Assembly (NCBI RefSeq): GCF_900156735.1
Contig: NZ_FTOL01000001.1
Coordinates: 558,001-622,000 of the forward strand
From: Chryseobacterium ureilyticum
GTDB lineage: Bacteria; Bacteroidota; Bacteroidia; Flavobacteriales; Weeksellaceae
DNA: 64,000 nt
Reading direction: 5' to 3'
In this document: piece by piece, positions 1-7,633 of the stretch
How positions within the stretch are numbered: the stretch's first letter is position 1
Layout: each line of letters opens with the position of its first letter
Program-made: the position numbers and the translations under genes
The notes under the pieces: model-generated
Told to the model about the DNA's origin: nothing
Seen by the model: the letters and a program-made list of their open reading frames with translations, nothing else
The model's database searches: none

Positions 1-308
1 ATCCCGTCATAACTGGTATAGGTAAGATAAAACAAATGATCTATTTTTACGATTCGGGGATCTTCAGTACCATGTTTTTCATATTCAAACTCAGGGATAA
101 TAACTGGATTGCTCAATCGGGTTTCTATAGTCTTGTAATCTGACAGGATACAGTATCCTATACTTGAGAAATTATTTTTTGCAACAGCTCTGTAAAATAA
201 ATGTGTCTTTCCGTTATCCTTAATTACAGCAGGATTTAAAACACCTTCACTTTCAAAATCTAATGTTGTTTTTCTGAGTATAATTCCATCTCGTTGTATG
301 GATACCAT
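1..308 (-). CDS. GH130 family glycoside phosphorylase/hydrolase, N-terminal part (runs off left edge)
   Basis: The first about 102 residues are visible; the rest lies beyond base 1. The reading frame starts at an ATG at 308 and contains GTEDPRI followed by a strand-rich stretch ending FYLTYTSYDG, which is the typical start of the GH130 five-bladed propeller (beta-1,4-mannosyl-glucose or mannooligosaccharide phosphorylases). The Asp of the EDPR motif is the family's proposed catalytic acid region. Members act in the cytoplasm or periplasm on beta-mannosides using phosphate. The start codon abuts the stop of the small upstream gene with no gap, so the two are probably translationally coupled. 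The exact substrate cannot be read from this fragment. Confidence 0.8.
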   Translation of the reverse strand, partial: MVSIQRDGIILRKTTLDFESEGVLNPAVIKDNGKTHLFYRAVAKNNFSSIGYCILSDYKTIETRLSNPVIIPEFEYEKHGTEDPRIVKIDHLFYLTYTSYDG

Positions 309-440
309 TCAGTTTCCTTTATTTCGGGCTTCATTTTCCCTGTCTCTTCGTTTATTCACTTTATCTTCCCGTTTCTCTTTTGCGGATCTTATAGGTGGCG
401 TTTTATCCGATTTCTTTTTTCCGTCTTTTTCCTTTGACAT
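309..440 (-). CDS. Small very basic hypothetical protein upstream of GH130 gene
   Basis: A 43-residue frame starts at ATG 440 and stops at 309, directly against the ATG of the GH130 gene. It is extremely rich in Lys, Arg, Asp and Glu (MSKEKDGKKKSDKTPP at the start, RRDRENEARNKGN at the end) and has no hydrophobic segment, so it is likely disordered. The perfect TGA-ATG junction suggests it is a real cistron or a coupling leader for the glycosidase. I do not recognise the family. The alternative is that it is a chance charged frame, but the abutting start makes that less likely. Confidence 0.45.
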   Translation of the reverse strand: MSKEKDGKKKSDKTPPIRSAKEKREDKVNKRRDRENEARNKGN

Positions 441-605
441 GGTGAGATATTTTTTGTTAATGGTAAATGTCGATCATTAAAAAAGGAAAGCTTTACAATA
501 GTCTTTCAATTTGTTGTATAAATCATAGATATTTCCGATGGAATAGATTAACTTTGGGTAAATGTCTGTTAATGAAATAATTGATGGACGTAAACAGTAA
601 GGGTT

Positions 606-1166
606 ATGAAGTTGTATATAAAATATATGGTAAGTTTGCGCTGCAAAATGGTTGTTCATCAGGAACTGGAAAGACTGGGCATTAAAAATGCTGTTGTAGA
701 TCTGGGAACTGTAGAATTATTAGAGGATATCAGTTTTGAAAAAAGGCAAATCCTGAAAGAAAATTTACTCAAAACAGGACTAGAGATATTAGATGATAAA
801 AAAAGTATCCTGATAGAAAAAATAAAAAATGTGGTCATAGAAATGATTCATTATTCAGATGCGCTTCCAAAAGAAAATTTCTCAGACTATATAAGTGAAA
901 AATTAGGATATGATTATACCTACCTTGCTAATACCTTTTCTGAAGTGAAGGGAATGACACTTCAGCATTTTATCATTATTAATAAGGTAGAAAAGGTAAA
1001 AGAATTATTATTGTATGATGAGCTGAATCTTACGGAAATCTCTTATAAACTTAACTATAGCAGTGTAGCTCATCTCTCTAATCAATTTAAAAAAATCACA
1101 GGTCTTTCTCCTTCATTTTATAAGCAGTTGAAACAAAGACGTTTGGGAAATCTGGAAGATTTGTAA
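606..1166 (+). CDS. AraC-family transcriptional regulator with HMA-like N-terminus
   Basis: A 186-aa protein. Residues about 85-180 form an AraC/XylS double helix-turn-helix; the second helix pair reads LTEISYKLNYSSVAHLSNQF and is followed by KKITGLSPSFYK, the typical C-terminal AraC signature. The N-terminus (MKLYIKYMVSLRCKM) resembles the start of a heavy-metal-associated ferredoxin-like domain, which supports using the ATG at 606 rather than the internal ones at 627 or 648. In related proteins this segment usually has a Cys-x-x-Cys metal site; here the first Cys position is Ser, leaving only one Cys. It likely regulates a nearby or unlinked stress or metal gene. It is divergent from the GH130 pair. 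Confidence 0.8.
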   Translation: MKLYIKYMVSLRCKMVVHQELERLGIKNAVVDLGTVELLEDISFEKRQILKENLLKTGLEILDDKKSILIEKIKNVVIEMIHYSDALPKENFSDYISEKLGYDYTYLANTFSEVKGMTLQHFIIINKVEKVKELLLYDELNLTEISYKLNYSSVAHLSNQFKKITGLSPSFYKQLKQRRLGNLEDL

Positions 1167-1623
1167 AAGGTGTGATATATGTAAGATTATTCCAGATATA
1201 TGTAGCTTGATATATAATGGAAGGACCATCTTTGTGGTATAATAATCAGGAATTTATCAAATCCATTAAAGTTTTATCACCCTAAAATAATGCGATTTTT
1301 AGATTGAAAAATATAGCGGACAGTAGAAAATATTCATGATAAAGAATGCTGTTTTCCGGTATTTGAAAACATCGTAGTAGTAAATTAAGACTGGAAAAGC
1401 CAATATAAACCATGATAAATTAATAAACTTAAGGATTCTCAATTTTGATAATGAGTATATTAATATCCCGATAAAATAGGAGAACTGTTTTCAGAAGGTT
1501 TTAATTAATTAAGGATAGGAACCCATGGTTTCTGTCCTTTTTACCCATATTTATGGGCGTTGATTTATCATAAATTTCATTTACTAAATGTATACTTCTT
1601 AGTATTAACTTAATCATGAAGCC
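1167..1623. other. Intergenic, no gene seen
   Basis: About 450 AT-rich bases between the AraC regulator and the next small gene. I see stop codons in all frames, no convincing hairpin terminator and no RNA gene. It must hold the promoter of the gene at 1624. Confidence 0.5.
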
Positions 1624-1893
1624 ATGAAAACAATACACCTTTTTCAATTTAAGAACTCCATTTCCAGAAAGATTCCTTTTTTTAAGGAAGAATGTAGATT
1701 AGATAATTTAAATGATTTAATGGTCTATGATCTTATGACCACTGAAAAAGTAACCGAGTTCATTGTTGAGGTTCATGATGATTTTATTTTTGAAGACACA
1801 ACCAGAGAAGATCTTTTTTCAATGTGCAAAAATGCCAAGGAAATGATTGAACATTATTTTGTGACAACAATGAATGATTATGACGTTATCTGA
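1624..1893 (+). CDS. Hypothetical 89-aa protein
   Basis: A soluble acidic protein of 89 residues. It begins MKTIHLFQFKNSISRKIPFF and ends in a helical stretch (ARE DLFSMCKNAKEMIEHYF style) with several Asp/Glu. It has no signal peptide, membrane segment or motif I recognise. The ATG at 1618 gives only a three-codon frame, so 1624 is the first usable start. It may be co-transcribed with the CinA-C gene that starts 56 bases after its stop. Codon use looks like that of its neighbours, so I regard it as a real gene of unknown function. Confidence 0.6.
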   Translation: MKTIHLFQFKNSISRKIPFFKEECRLDNLNDLMVYDLMTTEKVTEFIVEVHDDFIFEDTTREDLFSMCKNAKEMIEHYFVTTMNDYDVI

Positions 1894-1949
1894 GAATTAA
1901 TTTTAGGAATGTAAAAAAAAATATAATTTTTTTAGATCAATATTAAATA

Positions 1950-2453
1950 ATGAATGCAATGAAATTTCAGCAAAGCTTACTTGATTATATCAGTACTTCA
2001 CTCATTACAATGAATGAAACAGTTTCTATAGCAGAAAGTGTAACCTCGGGATTAATACAGCTTGCTTTTTCCCAAATGCCTAACGCAAAACTGTTTTATA
2101 AGGGAGGAATAACTACTTTTACATTACCTGAAAAAAATAGATTTTTAGATATCAATCAAATTGAAGTTCAGGAAAATGGTTTTGAGACCCAAAAAATGGC
2201 AGATACAATGGCTGTAAAGGTCGCTGAATCATTTGGAACAGACTGGGGAATTGCTTCTACAGGATATGCTGCATCTGGAAGAAATTCAGGATTTAAAGTA
2301 TATTCATTTTGTTCATTCAGTTACAAAGGAGAGACTGTACTTTCTAAATGTATAGAGCTTCATGATAAAACGCAGGCTTTAGACGCTCAACTATATTATA
2401 CTGAGTTTATTTTAGGGTGTTATAAAAGTGCATTGAATCAAATATTAATTTAA
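1950..2453 (+). CDS. CinA C-terminal domain protein (nicotinamide-nucleotide amidohydrolase family)
   Basis: The whole 167-aa protein is one CinA-C (PncC) domain. The family deamidates nicotinamide mononucleotide to nicotinate mononucleotide in pyridine-nucleotide salvage. The nucleophile motif is seen as AESVTSG near residues 28-34 (family: ESxTxG). The later STGYAASG corresponds to the sGiAGP loop of the family but is altered, so activity is not certain. It lacks the N-terminal MoCF/COG1058 domain of full CinA. Flavobacteria often carry such stand-alone CinA-C paralogues beside stress genes. Start ATG 1950; the next ATG (Met4) is an alternative. Confidence 0.8.
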   Translation: MNAMKFQQSLLDYISTSLITMNETVSIAESVTSGLIQLAFSQMPNAKLFYKGGITTFTLPEKNRFLDINQIEVQENGFETQKMADTMAVKVAESFGTDWGIASTGYAASGRNSGFKVYSFCSFSYKGETVLSKCIELHDKTQALDAQLYYTEFILGCYKSALNQILI

Positions 2454-2626
2454 ATTTGTCATTTATTATCAGTTTAAAAGTATAGATTTTAACCTTTAAC
2501 TTTCATTGATTATTTAGGTAAATCTCTATGTTTCCAACTCTGTAAAATTCATTGTCAAACTTTACTCGATTTTATATGCTTGAAAAATTAATAGATATAA
2601 TTTTTTTAAATTCTTGATAAGAATAA

Positions 2627-2662
2627 AAAATGGCACTACTTGTCTTAAAGTAATGCCATTTT
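2627..2662 (-). terminator. Hairpin terminator
   Basis: Arms AAAATGGCA (2627-2635) and TGCCATTTT (2654-2662) pair perfectly. The A-run on the left means it works best as an intrinsic terminator for minus-strand transcription; the T-rich run to its right would also serve the CinA-C gene. It resembles in layout the hairpin at 5004-5037, and a related downstream sequence follows both. Confidence 0.6.
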
Positions 2663-2663
2663 G

Positions 2664-2742
2664 CTTTTTTGTGACCAAGACAAGTGTATTTTCAAACACT
2701 TTTATAGATGATTTAATACGTTTAAGTCAAATTAAACAATAA
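2664..2742 (+). repeat. Diverged copy of dispersed repeat (possible integration scar)
   Basis: Begins GCTTTTTTGTGACC and contains TTTTCAAAC, as does the segment at 5041-5125, and like it directly follows a hairpin. Read in one frame it ends in a short open tail with NTFIDDL, similar to SNHLLIDI in the 5051 copy. The rest of 2454-3180 (about 700 bases) is AT-rich and I see no gene in it. This is the weakest copy of the family. Confidence 0.35.
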
Positions 2743-3180
2743 TTAACAATTTCTATCTAAACATTTACTTGTTTATAGCTGTAAAGTCATTTGTAATATA
2801 ACTTTAAGCATATGAAAGAATCTACTGAGTATAACTGAATTTAAATTGTGATGCTAACATGGAATTAAGTAAGATATTTTAATTCAATTTATAATTTCGG
2901 AATTTATCAGATAATAAGCAGTTAATGAATAAACTATAAATTCTCTTATATCTCGTTCAATAGTAAAGAGATTAACGAAATAAAGGAAATTTTAGAGCTT
3001 AAAATAGAATAAAAAAACATTATTCTATTCTTGATGTTTTTACCTTACAAATCAGAAGTGATCCTCATTAATATATCATTCTTTAAGCTTTGAGATTTGG
3101 TTTTTAAATGCTAGATTTGACCAGCTAAAATCTAAAACAACCTCAGCTTCAAACAATAAGAAGTTAGTGGCAATAAAACC

Positions 3181-4767
3181 ATGATAAAATCATCAATTAT
3201 GACAAAAATGAAATGGTCTCTATTCATTTTTACAATTACTGCATTATTTTCAAATAGTAATTTATTTGGACAAATAACTTCCAAAGAAGTAGATGCGCTT
3301 GTTATGAATGCAATAAAAAAGTTCAATGTTGCTGGAGCAGCGGTGGCTATTGTAAAAGATGGAAAAATCATTCACAAAAAAGGCTATGGTATAAAATCAA
3401 TAGACACAAAATTACCTGTTGATGAGTATACAAATTTTGAAATAGCGTCCAATAGTAAAGCTTTTACAACGGCTGCTTTATCAATTTTAGTAGATGAAGG
3501 AAAAATCTCCTGGCAAGACCCCGTGAAAAAATACATTCCTGAATTTAAAATGTATAATGATTATGTCACTGAGAACTTCACTATAGAAGATTTACTATGC
3601 CATCGCAGTGGACTTGGGTTGGGAGTTGGTGATTTAATGATGTTTCCGGATGGTACAGACTTTACCATCAAAGACGTGGTGAAATCTTTTCAGTATTTTG
3701 CACCTGTTTCAGGATTTAGAACACAATTTAATTATGATAACCAGCTGTACTTGGTTGCTGGGGAAGTAATTGCACGAGTAAGTGGAATAAGCTGGGAAGC
3801 TTTTGTTCAAAAACGTATTATGGAGCCTTTGCAAATGAAAAATTCGTTCAGTTCTGTCAATCAGGTAAAAGATATGAACATAATGGCTACCCCTCATTCC
3901 TCAGAATCTGGAACCCTAAAAAAGATAGCCTTATACGGAGCAATGATTAATGGTGCTGCAGGAGGAATTGTCTCCAATGTTGATGATATGTCGAAGTGGA
4001 TGCTTGTGCAATTGAACAAAGGTAAATATGGTTCAGATTTGGATAAAGAACTCTTTACAAAAGAAAGACAAAATGAAATGTGGACCATACATACTGTGGA
4101 CCAAGTAGATCCTAATCCAAGATATAACCAACATTTCAATGGATATGGTTTGGGCTGGAATTTATCTGATATAAAAGGAAATCTAAGTGTATCACACACA
4201 GGTGGCTTGCCTGGAATGCTTTCTATCGTGAGTATGATTCCTGATCTAAATTTGGGAATTGTTATTTTAACCAATACAGAAAACGGTGGGAGCGGTGTTT
4301 TTTCCTCAGTTAGCCAAACCATTATTGATAGCTATTTAGGACTTAACGATTTTGGGTGGGTAGATAAATATGCAGCCTATTTTCAATCGAAAAAAAGCGT
4401 TGGAGATGATGTTACCAAAAAAGTTTGGGAAACAGTAAGTAAAGCAAAGAATACAGCCATAAAAAATGAGGATGTAATTGGGATATATGAAGATAAATGG
4501 TTTGGAAAAATTGAAATTTTCTCCAAGGGAAATCAATTATGGTTTAAATCTTACCGCTCGCCAAAGCTAAATGGACCTATGAGTTTTTATAAGGCAAATA
4601 CTTTTGCTATTCAATGGGATTATCAAGATATGAATTGTGATGCATTTGCCATGTTTAGCTTAGATGAAGAAGGCAAAGCGCAAAGTATAAAGATGAAAGG
4701 CATATCACCTAATATAGATTTTAGTTTTGACTTTCAGGATTTGGATTTTCAAAAAATAAAAAACTAG
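3181..4767 (+). CDS. Secreted serine hydrolase, class C beta-lactamase/PBP-like
   Basis: A 528-aa protein of the beta-lactamase/D-alanyl-D-alanine-carboxypeptidase superfamily. The catalytic SxxK is SNSK (within FEIASNSKAFTT, about residue 94), the second motif is YDN (FNYDNQLYLVAG, about residue 182), and the KTG equivalent is HTGG (VSHTGGLPGM, about residue 341). A signal peptide (KWSLFIFTITALFSNSN, cleavage near FGQ) implies export. The last about 110 residues form a separate beta-rich DUF3471-like domain. The start may be 3181 or the Met at 3199. It stands alone and is followed by a strong hairpin. Substrates could be peptidoglycan peptides, esters or D-amino-acid peptides; resistance activity cannot be inferred. 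Confidence 0.85.
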   Translation: MIKSSIMTKMKWSLFIFTITALFSNSNLFGQITSKEVDALVMNAIKKFNVAGAAVAIVKDGKIIHKKGYGIKSIDTKLPVDEYTNFEIASNSKAFTTAALSILVDEGKISWQDPVKKYIPEFKMYNDYVTENFTIEDLLCHRSGLGLGVGDLMMFPDGTDFTIKDVVKSFQYFAPVSGFRTQFNYDNQLYLVAGEVIARVSGISWEAFVQKRIMEPLQMKNSFSSVNQVKDMNIMATPHSSESGTLKKIALYGAMINGAAGGIVSNVDDMSKWMLVQLNKGKYGSDLDKELFTKERQNEMWTIHTVDQVDPNPRYNQHFNGYGLGWNLSDIKGNLSVSHTGGLPGMLSIVSMIPDLNLGIVILTNTENGGSGVFSSVSQTIIDSYLGLNDFGWVDKYAAYFQSKKSVGDDVTKKVWETVSKAKNTAIKNEDVIGIYEDKWFGKIEIFSKGNQLWFKSYRSPKLNGPMSFYKANTFAIQWDYQDMNCDAFAMFSLDEEGKAQSIKMKGISPNIDFSFDFQDLDFQKIKN

Positions 4768-4844
4768 TAAATCTGGGGAAAATAAAGAGTAAACCGAAGC
4801 TTAATAACTATCCGAGCTGCCAGAAGAAGGTATAAGTAAAAAAG

Positions 4845-4868
4845 AATGTGGACAGCTAAGTCCACATT
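4845..4868 (+). terminator. Terminator after serine hydrolase
   Basis: AATGTGGAC (4845-4853) pairs with GTCCACATT (4860-4868), followed by TTT. It lies about 80 bases after the serine hydrolase stop. Confidence 0.65.
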
Positions 4869-5003
4869 TTATATAGCTCCAAACTTAATTTTACTTATAT
4901 AAATACATGTTTGAAGAATTACTGGATTATGAATTTTTGACTGATATTTTAAGAAATTTTTATTTCACAACTGTAAAAATCTAACTTAATATTAATAACA
5001 ATA

Positions 5004-5037
5004 AAAAGACGCTACTTGTTTTAAAGTAGCGTCTTTT
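5004..5037. terminator. Strong bidirectional hairpin
   Basis: Perfect 14-bp arms AAAAGACGCTACTT (5004-5017) and AAGTAGCGTCTTTT (5024-5037) with a 6-base loop and A/T runs on both sides. It sits between the convergent serine hydrolase (plus) and the nuclease operon (minus), about 100 bases after the last gene of that operon. Confidence 0.75.
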
Positions 5038-5050
5038 GGGCTTTTTTGTG

Positions 5051-5125
5051 AACTTGACAGGACTTTATTCAAACCATTTATTGATAGATATAGATAATAT
5101 TTTGAAGGTGTTAAATGATTTTTAA
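5051..5125 (+). repeat. Dispersed repeat, copy 1 (left border of nuclease operon)
   Basis: Shares ACTTGACAGGAC exactly with the 10737 copy and then TAT-CAAAC and GATATAGATAATATTTT with the copies at 10737 and 20877. In one frame it reads as a short open tail with LYSNHLLIDIDNIL, as if it were the displaced 3' end of a gene. It directly follows the hairpin at 5004-5037 and precedes the nuclease operon. It may alternatively derive from a tRNA 3' end, since GTGAAC-TTGACAGGA is tRNA-like on the minus strand. Confidence 0.5.
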
Positions 5126-5135
5126 TAGTTGCAAT

Positions 5136-6305
5136 TTAATGATATCCATCATTTTTATAACGATTATCAACCTTTTTCATTTTTGTTTTTCTGAAGGGAT
5201 AGTTATCTGTTAAGGCTTTTTCTATAGCATCATCATAAACCCACTCTTCATCAACAAATTGCCAATAAAATTCAAAGTATTCCAAATCTTTTTGATCTCT
5301 TACAACGATAACTCCAATGCATTTTGTAGCCTTGGTATCATATTTATGAGCTATTGTAAAATTGTAGAGAGCAGTTTTCCAATATTGTGTGTTTTTTGAA
5401 TGTAAAGGAATGAATATAAAACCACAATCTGTAGCAGGGAAATATATTCTGTAAGGCAGAATAATTTCTTCGCTTTCAGAATTTTCTATTGATAATAAAA
5501 TTCTTTTTTTAAACTCAGAAAGCTCAGAACGATTTAGTTTTGCAATTTCCTGTATGATTGGATAATATTCGGTCTGATGATTAATTAATTTTATATTTTT
5601 ACTAAAATTATCAATGATATATGAAACATCAAATTTTCCAATATCGGGATTGTGAGTCTGTAGGTTGTTTATATAAGAAGGTTCGAAATGGTCTGCATTT
5701 AATGTTTCCAAGAAATGTGCTAAGAAATATTGCTCAGGCAACTCGTTGCTCTTTGTTTTATCAAAGAGAAATAAATGCTCACGAAAGTTTAAGTATTCTT
5801 CAATTTCTGCAGGTGTTATAAGATACTTACAGATCCAATAATAATCTTCAGAATGGAAAAGATGTATTAATCCAATCTCAGAACTTTCGTAAAATTTTAA
5901 ATGCCTCTTAGATTCGGGAAAATTGTCGGGAGGTAGATAGACAATAATCTTTTTTGGATTTATACATTCCTTTGCTTTTATAACATCCAATTTGTGACCT
6001 TTTTCATTTTCAATAAAAATTTCCGGATATGTTGAAATGTATTTAAGTGTAGATTTTATTTGTTTAACAGCTTTTTTTAATATCTTGTTCTCAAACCATT
6101 TTACATCACTATTTTTAGAATTAGGTTCTCGTTCTTTAATTTGATATATAAAAAATAGTGTGTCTAACCAGACAACATTATCAGCAAACTCCAATTTTTG
6201 ATTTGTGTTAAGTTCTTTAAAGTCATTCTTACTAAAGGTGAATTCTTTAAAGAATATATTTGAATTGATTTGCGAAATAATATTCTCCGAGTTTGTAATT
6301 GCCAT
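5136..6305 (-). CDS. PD-(D/E)xK-like nuclease protein with QIKER motif (fourth gene of candidate defence operon)
   Basis: A 389-aa protein I cannot place in a named family. Residues about 30-60 look like a restriction-endonuclease-fold core: E39 and D42 in EFADNVVWLD, then hydrophobic strands leading to YQIKER (Q55, K57), matching the D...QxK arrangement. The middle is charged and helical. The C-terminus (about 280-365) is beta-rich, with GFIFIPLHSKNTQYW and CIGVIVVRDQKD. The general plan (N-terminal nuclease core, C-terminal strand-rich domain) resembles the first protein of the same operon, so the two may be distant paralogues. It is the last of four minus-strand genes spaced by about 72 bases each. 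Role in phage defence is inferred from context only. Confidence 0.7.
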   Translation of the reverse strand: MAITNSENIISQINSNIFFKEFTFSKNDFKELNTNQKLEFADNVVWLDTLFFIYQIKEREPNSKNSDVKWFENKILKKAVKQIKSTLKYISTYPEIFIENEKGHKLDVIKAKECINPKKIIVYLPPDNFPESKRHLKFYESSEIGLIHLFHSEDYYWICKYLITPAEIEEYLNFREHLFLFDKTKSNELPEQYFLAHFLETLNADHFEPSYINNLQTHNPDIGKFDVSYIIDNFSKNIKLINHQTEYYPIIQEIAKLNRSELSEFKKRILLSIENSESEEIILPYRIYFPATDCGFIFIPLHSKNTQYWKTALYNFTIAHKYDTKATKCIGVIVVRDQKDLEYFEFYWQFVDEEWVYDDAIEKALTDNYPFRKTKMKKVDNRYKNDGYH

Positions 6306-6377
6306 AAGAAACCTTAATTTTAAAATTAGAAAAAATGAAATTTATATTTTAGATATTGATGATTTTTAAATTTATCT

Positions 6378-7562
6378 TCATCCTTCGTAATAGATTGCAT
6401 CAAGAAATGCGGCTCTTGCATTACTTATTTTCTGTTCTTGATTTGTAGAAACTGTTGGATTCAACCACCATTCAGAATCATATATTTTTTGAATGACGTG
6501 CTCCCAATATCCTTCGTAATTAATATCTGATTTTCTCACATCAAATTCATTACAAAATTTTTTTTGATTTTTTGATGTCAGGCAATAGAAAACGTCTGGT
6601 CTTTTCATTGCTAAGAGTCTTGAAGCAACTCCTATATAATTGCCTGAAAATACTTTCATAAAATACTTTACGAAATTATCATAATGACATTTTGTGATTT
6701 GTCCACTTAAAGGAATTTGGTCGAGGGCTAACGAGATATTTGTATTGTTTGCTATTATTTCGTGAACGTAATCACCACGACCAATCATACTTCCGAAATA
6801 TCCCCAGTCAGCAGCATAATTTGTTCTTGCGCCAGCTATGAATTTTCTCTCATTTTCTTTAAGCCCACTAAAATGTTCATTGGAACTAAACAGCTTGCGT
6901 GAAATTTCAATTACTTTTAATCTTCGTTCAAGTCCGTGAGAATCTTCTTCATGTATTCTTGTGACAAATTCTGACCAGGTCATATTGATTACTGGGATTT
7001 CGTGAATGGCCTTACTGTTTTTTTCTTCACTACCATATAAACCCGAAAGGCTCTTTATTTTTGACCTTTGATTTTTCCAAATTGTTCTATAATGAAAAAG
7101 GTCAATTTCTGAAAATACTTTGGAAGTTTTCCAGCTTTCCTCTACAAGTTTAAAAGCTGCTTGCAGAAACTCTTCTGAATTGTTATCTAAACAAGAAACT
7201 AATGTATTTGCTTCAGTATTTCTATCAAAAGCCTCCTTTGTAAAATTTGAACTGCCAATAATTATTTCCCAATCCTTCTCAGAATTATGAAATATATACA
7301 ATTTAGGGTGGAATGTTCCTTCTGGCTGATTCATAAATTGAACGTTTTTATGATCTAAGAACGCTTTAATAAAGTCAGGATGTGTTTGATAAAAATGAAT
7401 TCCGATTACGATTTTTCTTATTTTGTCTTTATTTATTACTAGTTCGTCAAAATGTTTTGAATTTATACCTGCCCAAGCTGCTGTCCAATAAAAATTTTTA
7501 TATTGCTTTGTTAGTCGACTAAATTCTTTTACTAATTGTTTTGAGCTTATTATTAATTTCAT
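6378..7562 (-). CDS. Phospholipase D-like nuclease protein (third gene of operon)
   Basis: A 394-aa protein. The first about 150 residues form a PLD-family nuclease domain with one HKD-type motif: H85 and K87 in FHPKLYIF, then GSSNFT (S104, S105, N106) and an acidic residue in RNTE. A single motif implies action as a dimer, as in NgoFVII/BfiI-type PLD endonucleases and many helicase-linked PLD domains. The C-terminal about 230 residues are helical and charged, with no motif I recognise. The GRGDYVHEI and LDQIPLSGQI stretches may form a target-recognition part. It sits between the CoiA-like and QIKER genes with gaps of 72 and 71 bases. Confidence 0.75.
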   Translation of the reverse strand: MKLIISSKQLVKEFSRLTKQYKNFYWTAAWAGINSKHFDELVINKDKIRKIVIGIHFYQTHPDFIKAFLDHKNVQFMNQPEGTFHPKLYIFHNSEKDWEIIIGSSNFTKEAFDRNTEANTLVSCLDNNSEEFLQAAFKLVEESWKTSKVFSEIDLFHYRTIWKNQRSKIKSLSGLYGSEEKNSKAIHEIPVINMTWSEFVTRIHEEDSHGLERRLKVIEISRKLFSSNEHFSGLKENERKFIAGARTNYAADWGYFGSMIGRGDYVHEIIANNTNISLALDQIPLSGQITKCHYDNFVKYFMKVFSGNYIGVASRLLAMKRPDVFYCLTSKNQKKFCNEFDVRKSDINYEGYWEHVIQKIYDSEWWLNPTVSTNQEQKISNARAAFLDAIYYEG

Positions 7563-7633
7563 TAATTGCTAAATTAAAAAAACTTAAATGATATATTCAA
7601 GCTAGGTTGTTAGGATATATTTTTTATAAAAAT

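Noticed and set aside
477..659. 60-aa minus-strand frame overlapping the AraC gene start
   Set aside because: Overlaps the start of a clear gene on the other strand and lacks protein-like features.
5041..5075. Possible minus-strand tRNA 3' end (GTGAAC-TTGACAGGA)
   Set aside because: The T-arm would need an irregular loop and no anticodon or D arm can be folded, so no tRNA gene is called; kept only as an alternative origin of the repeat.
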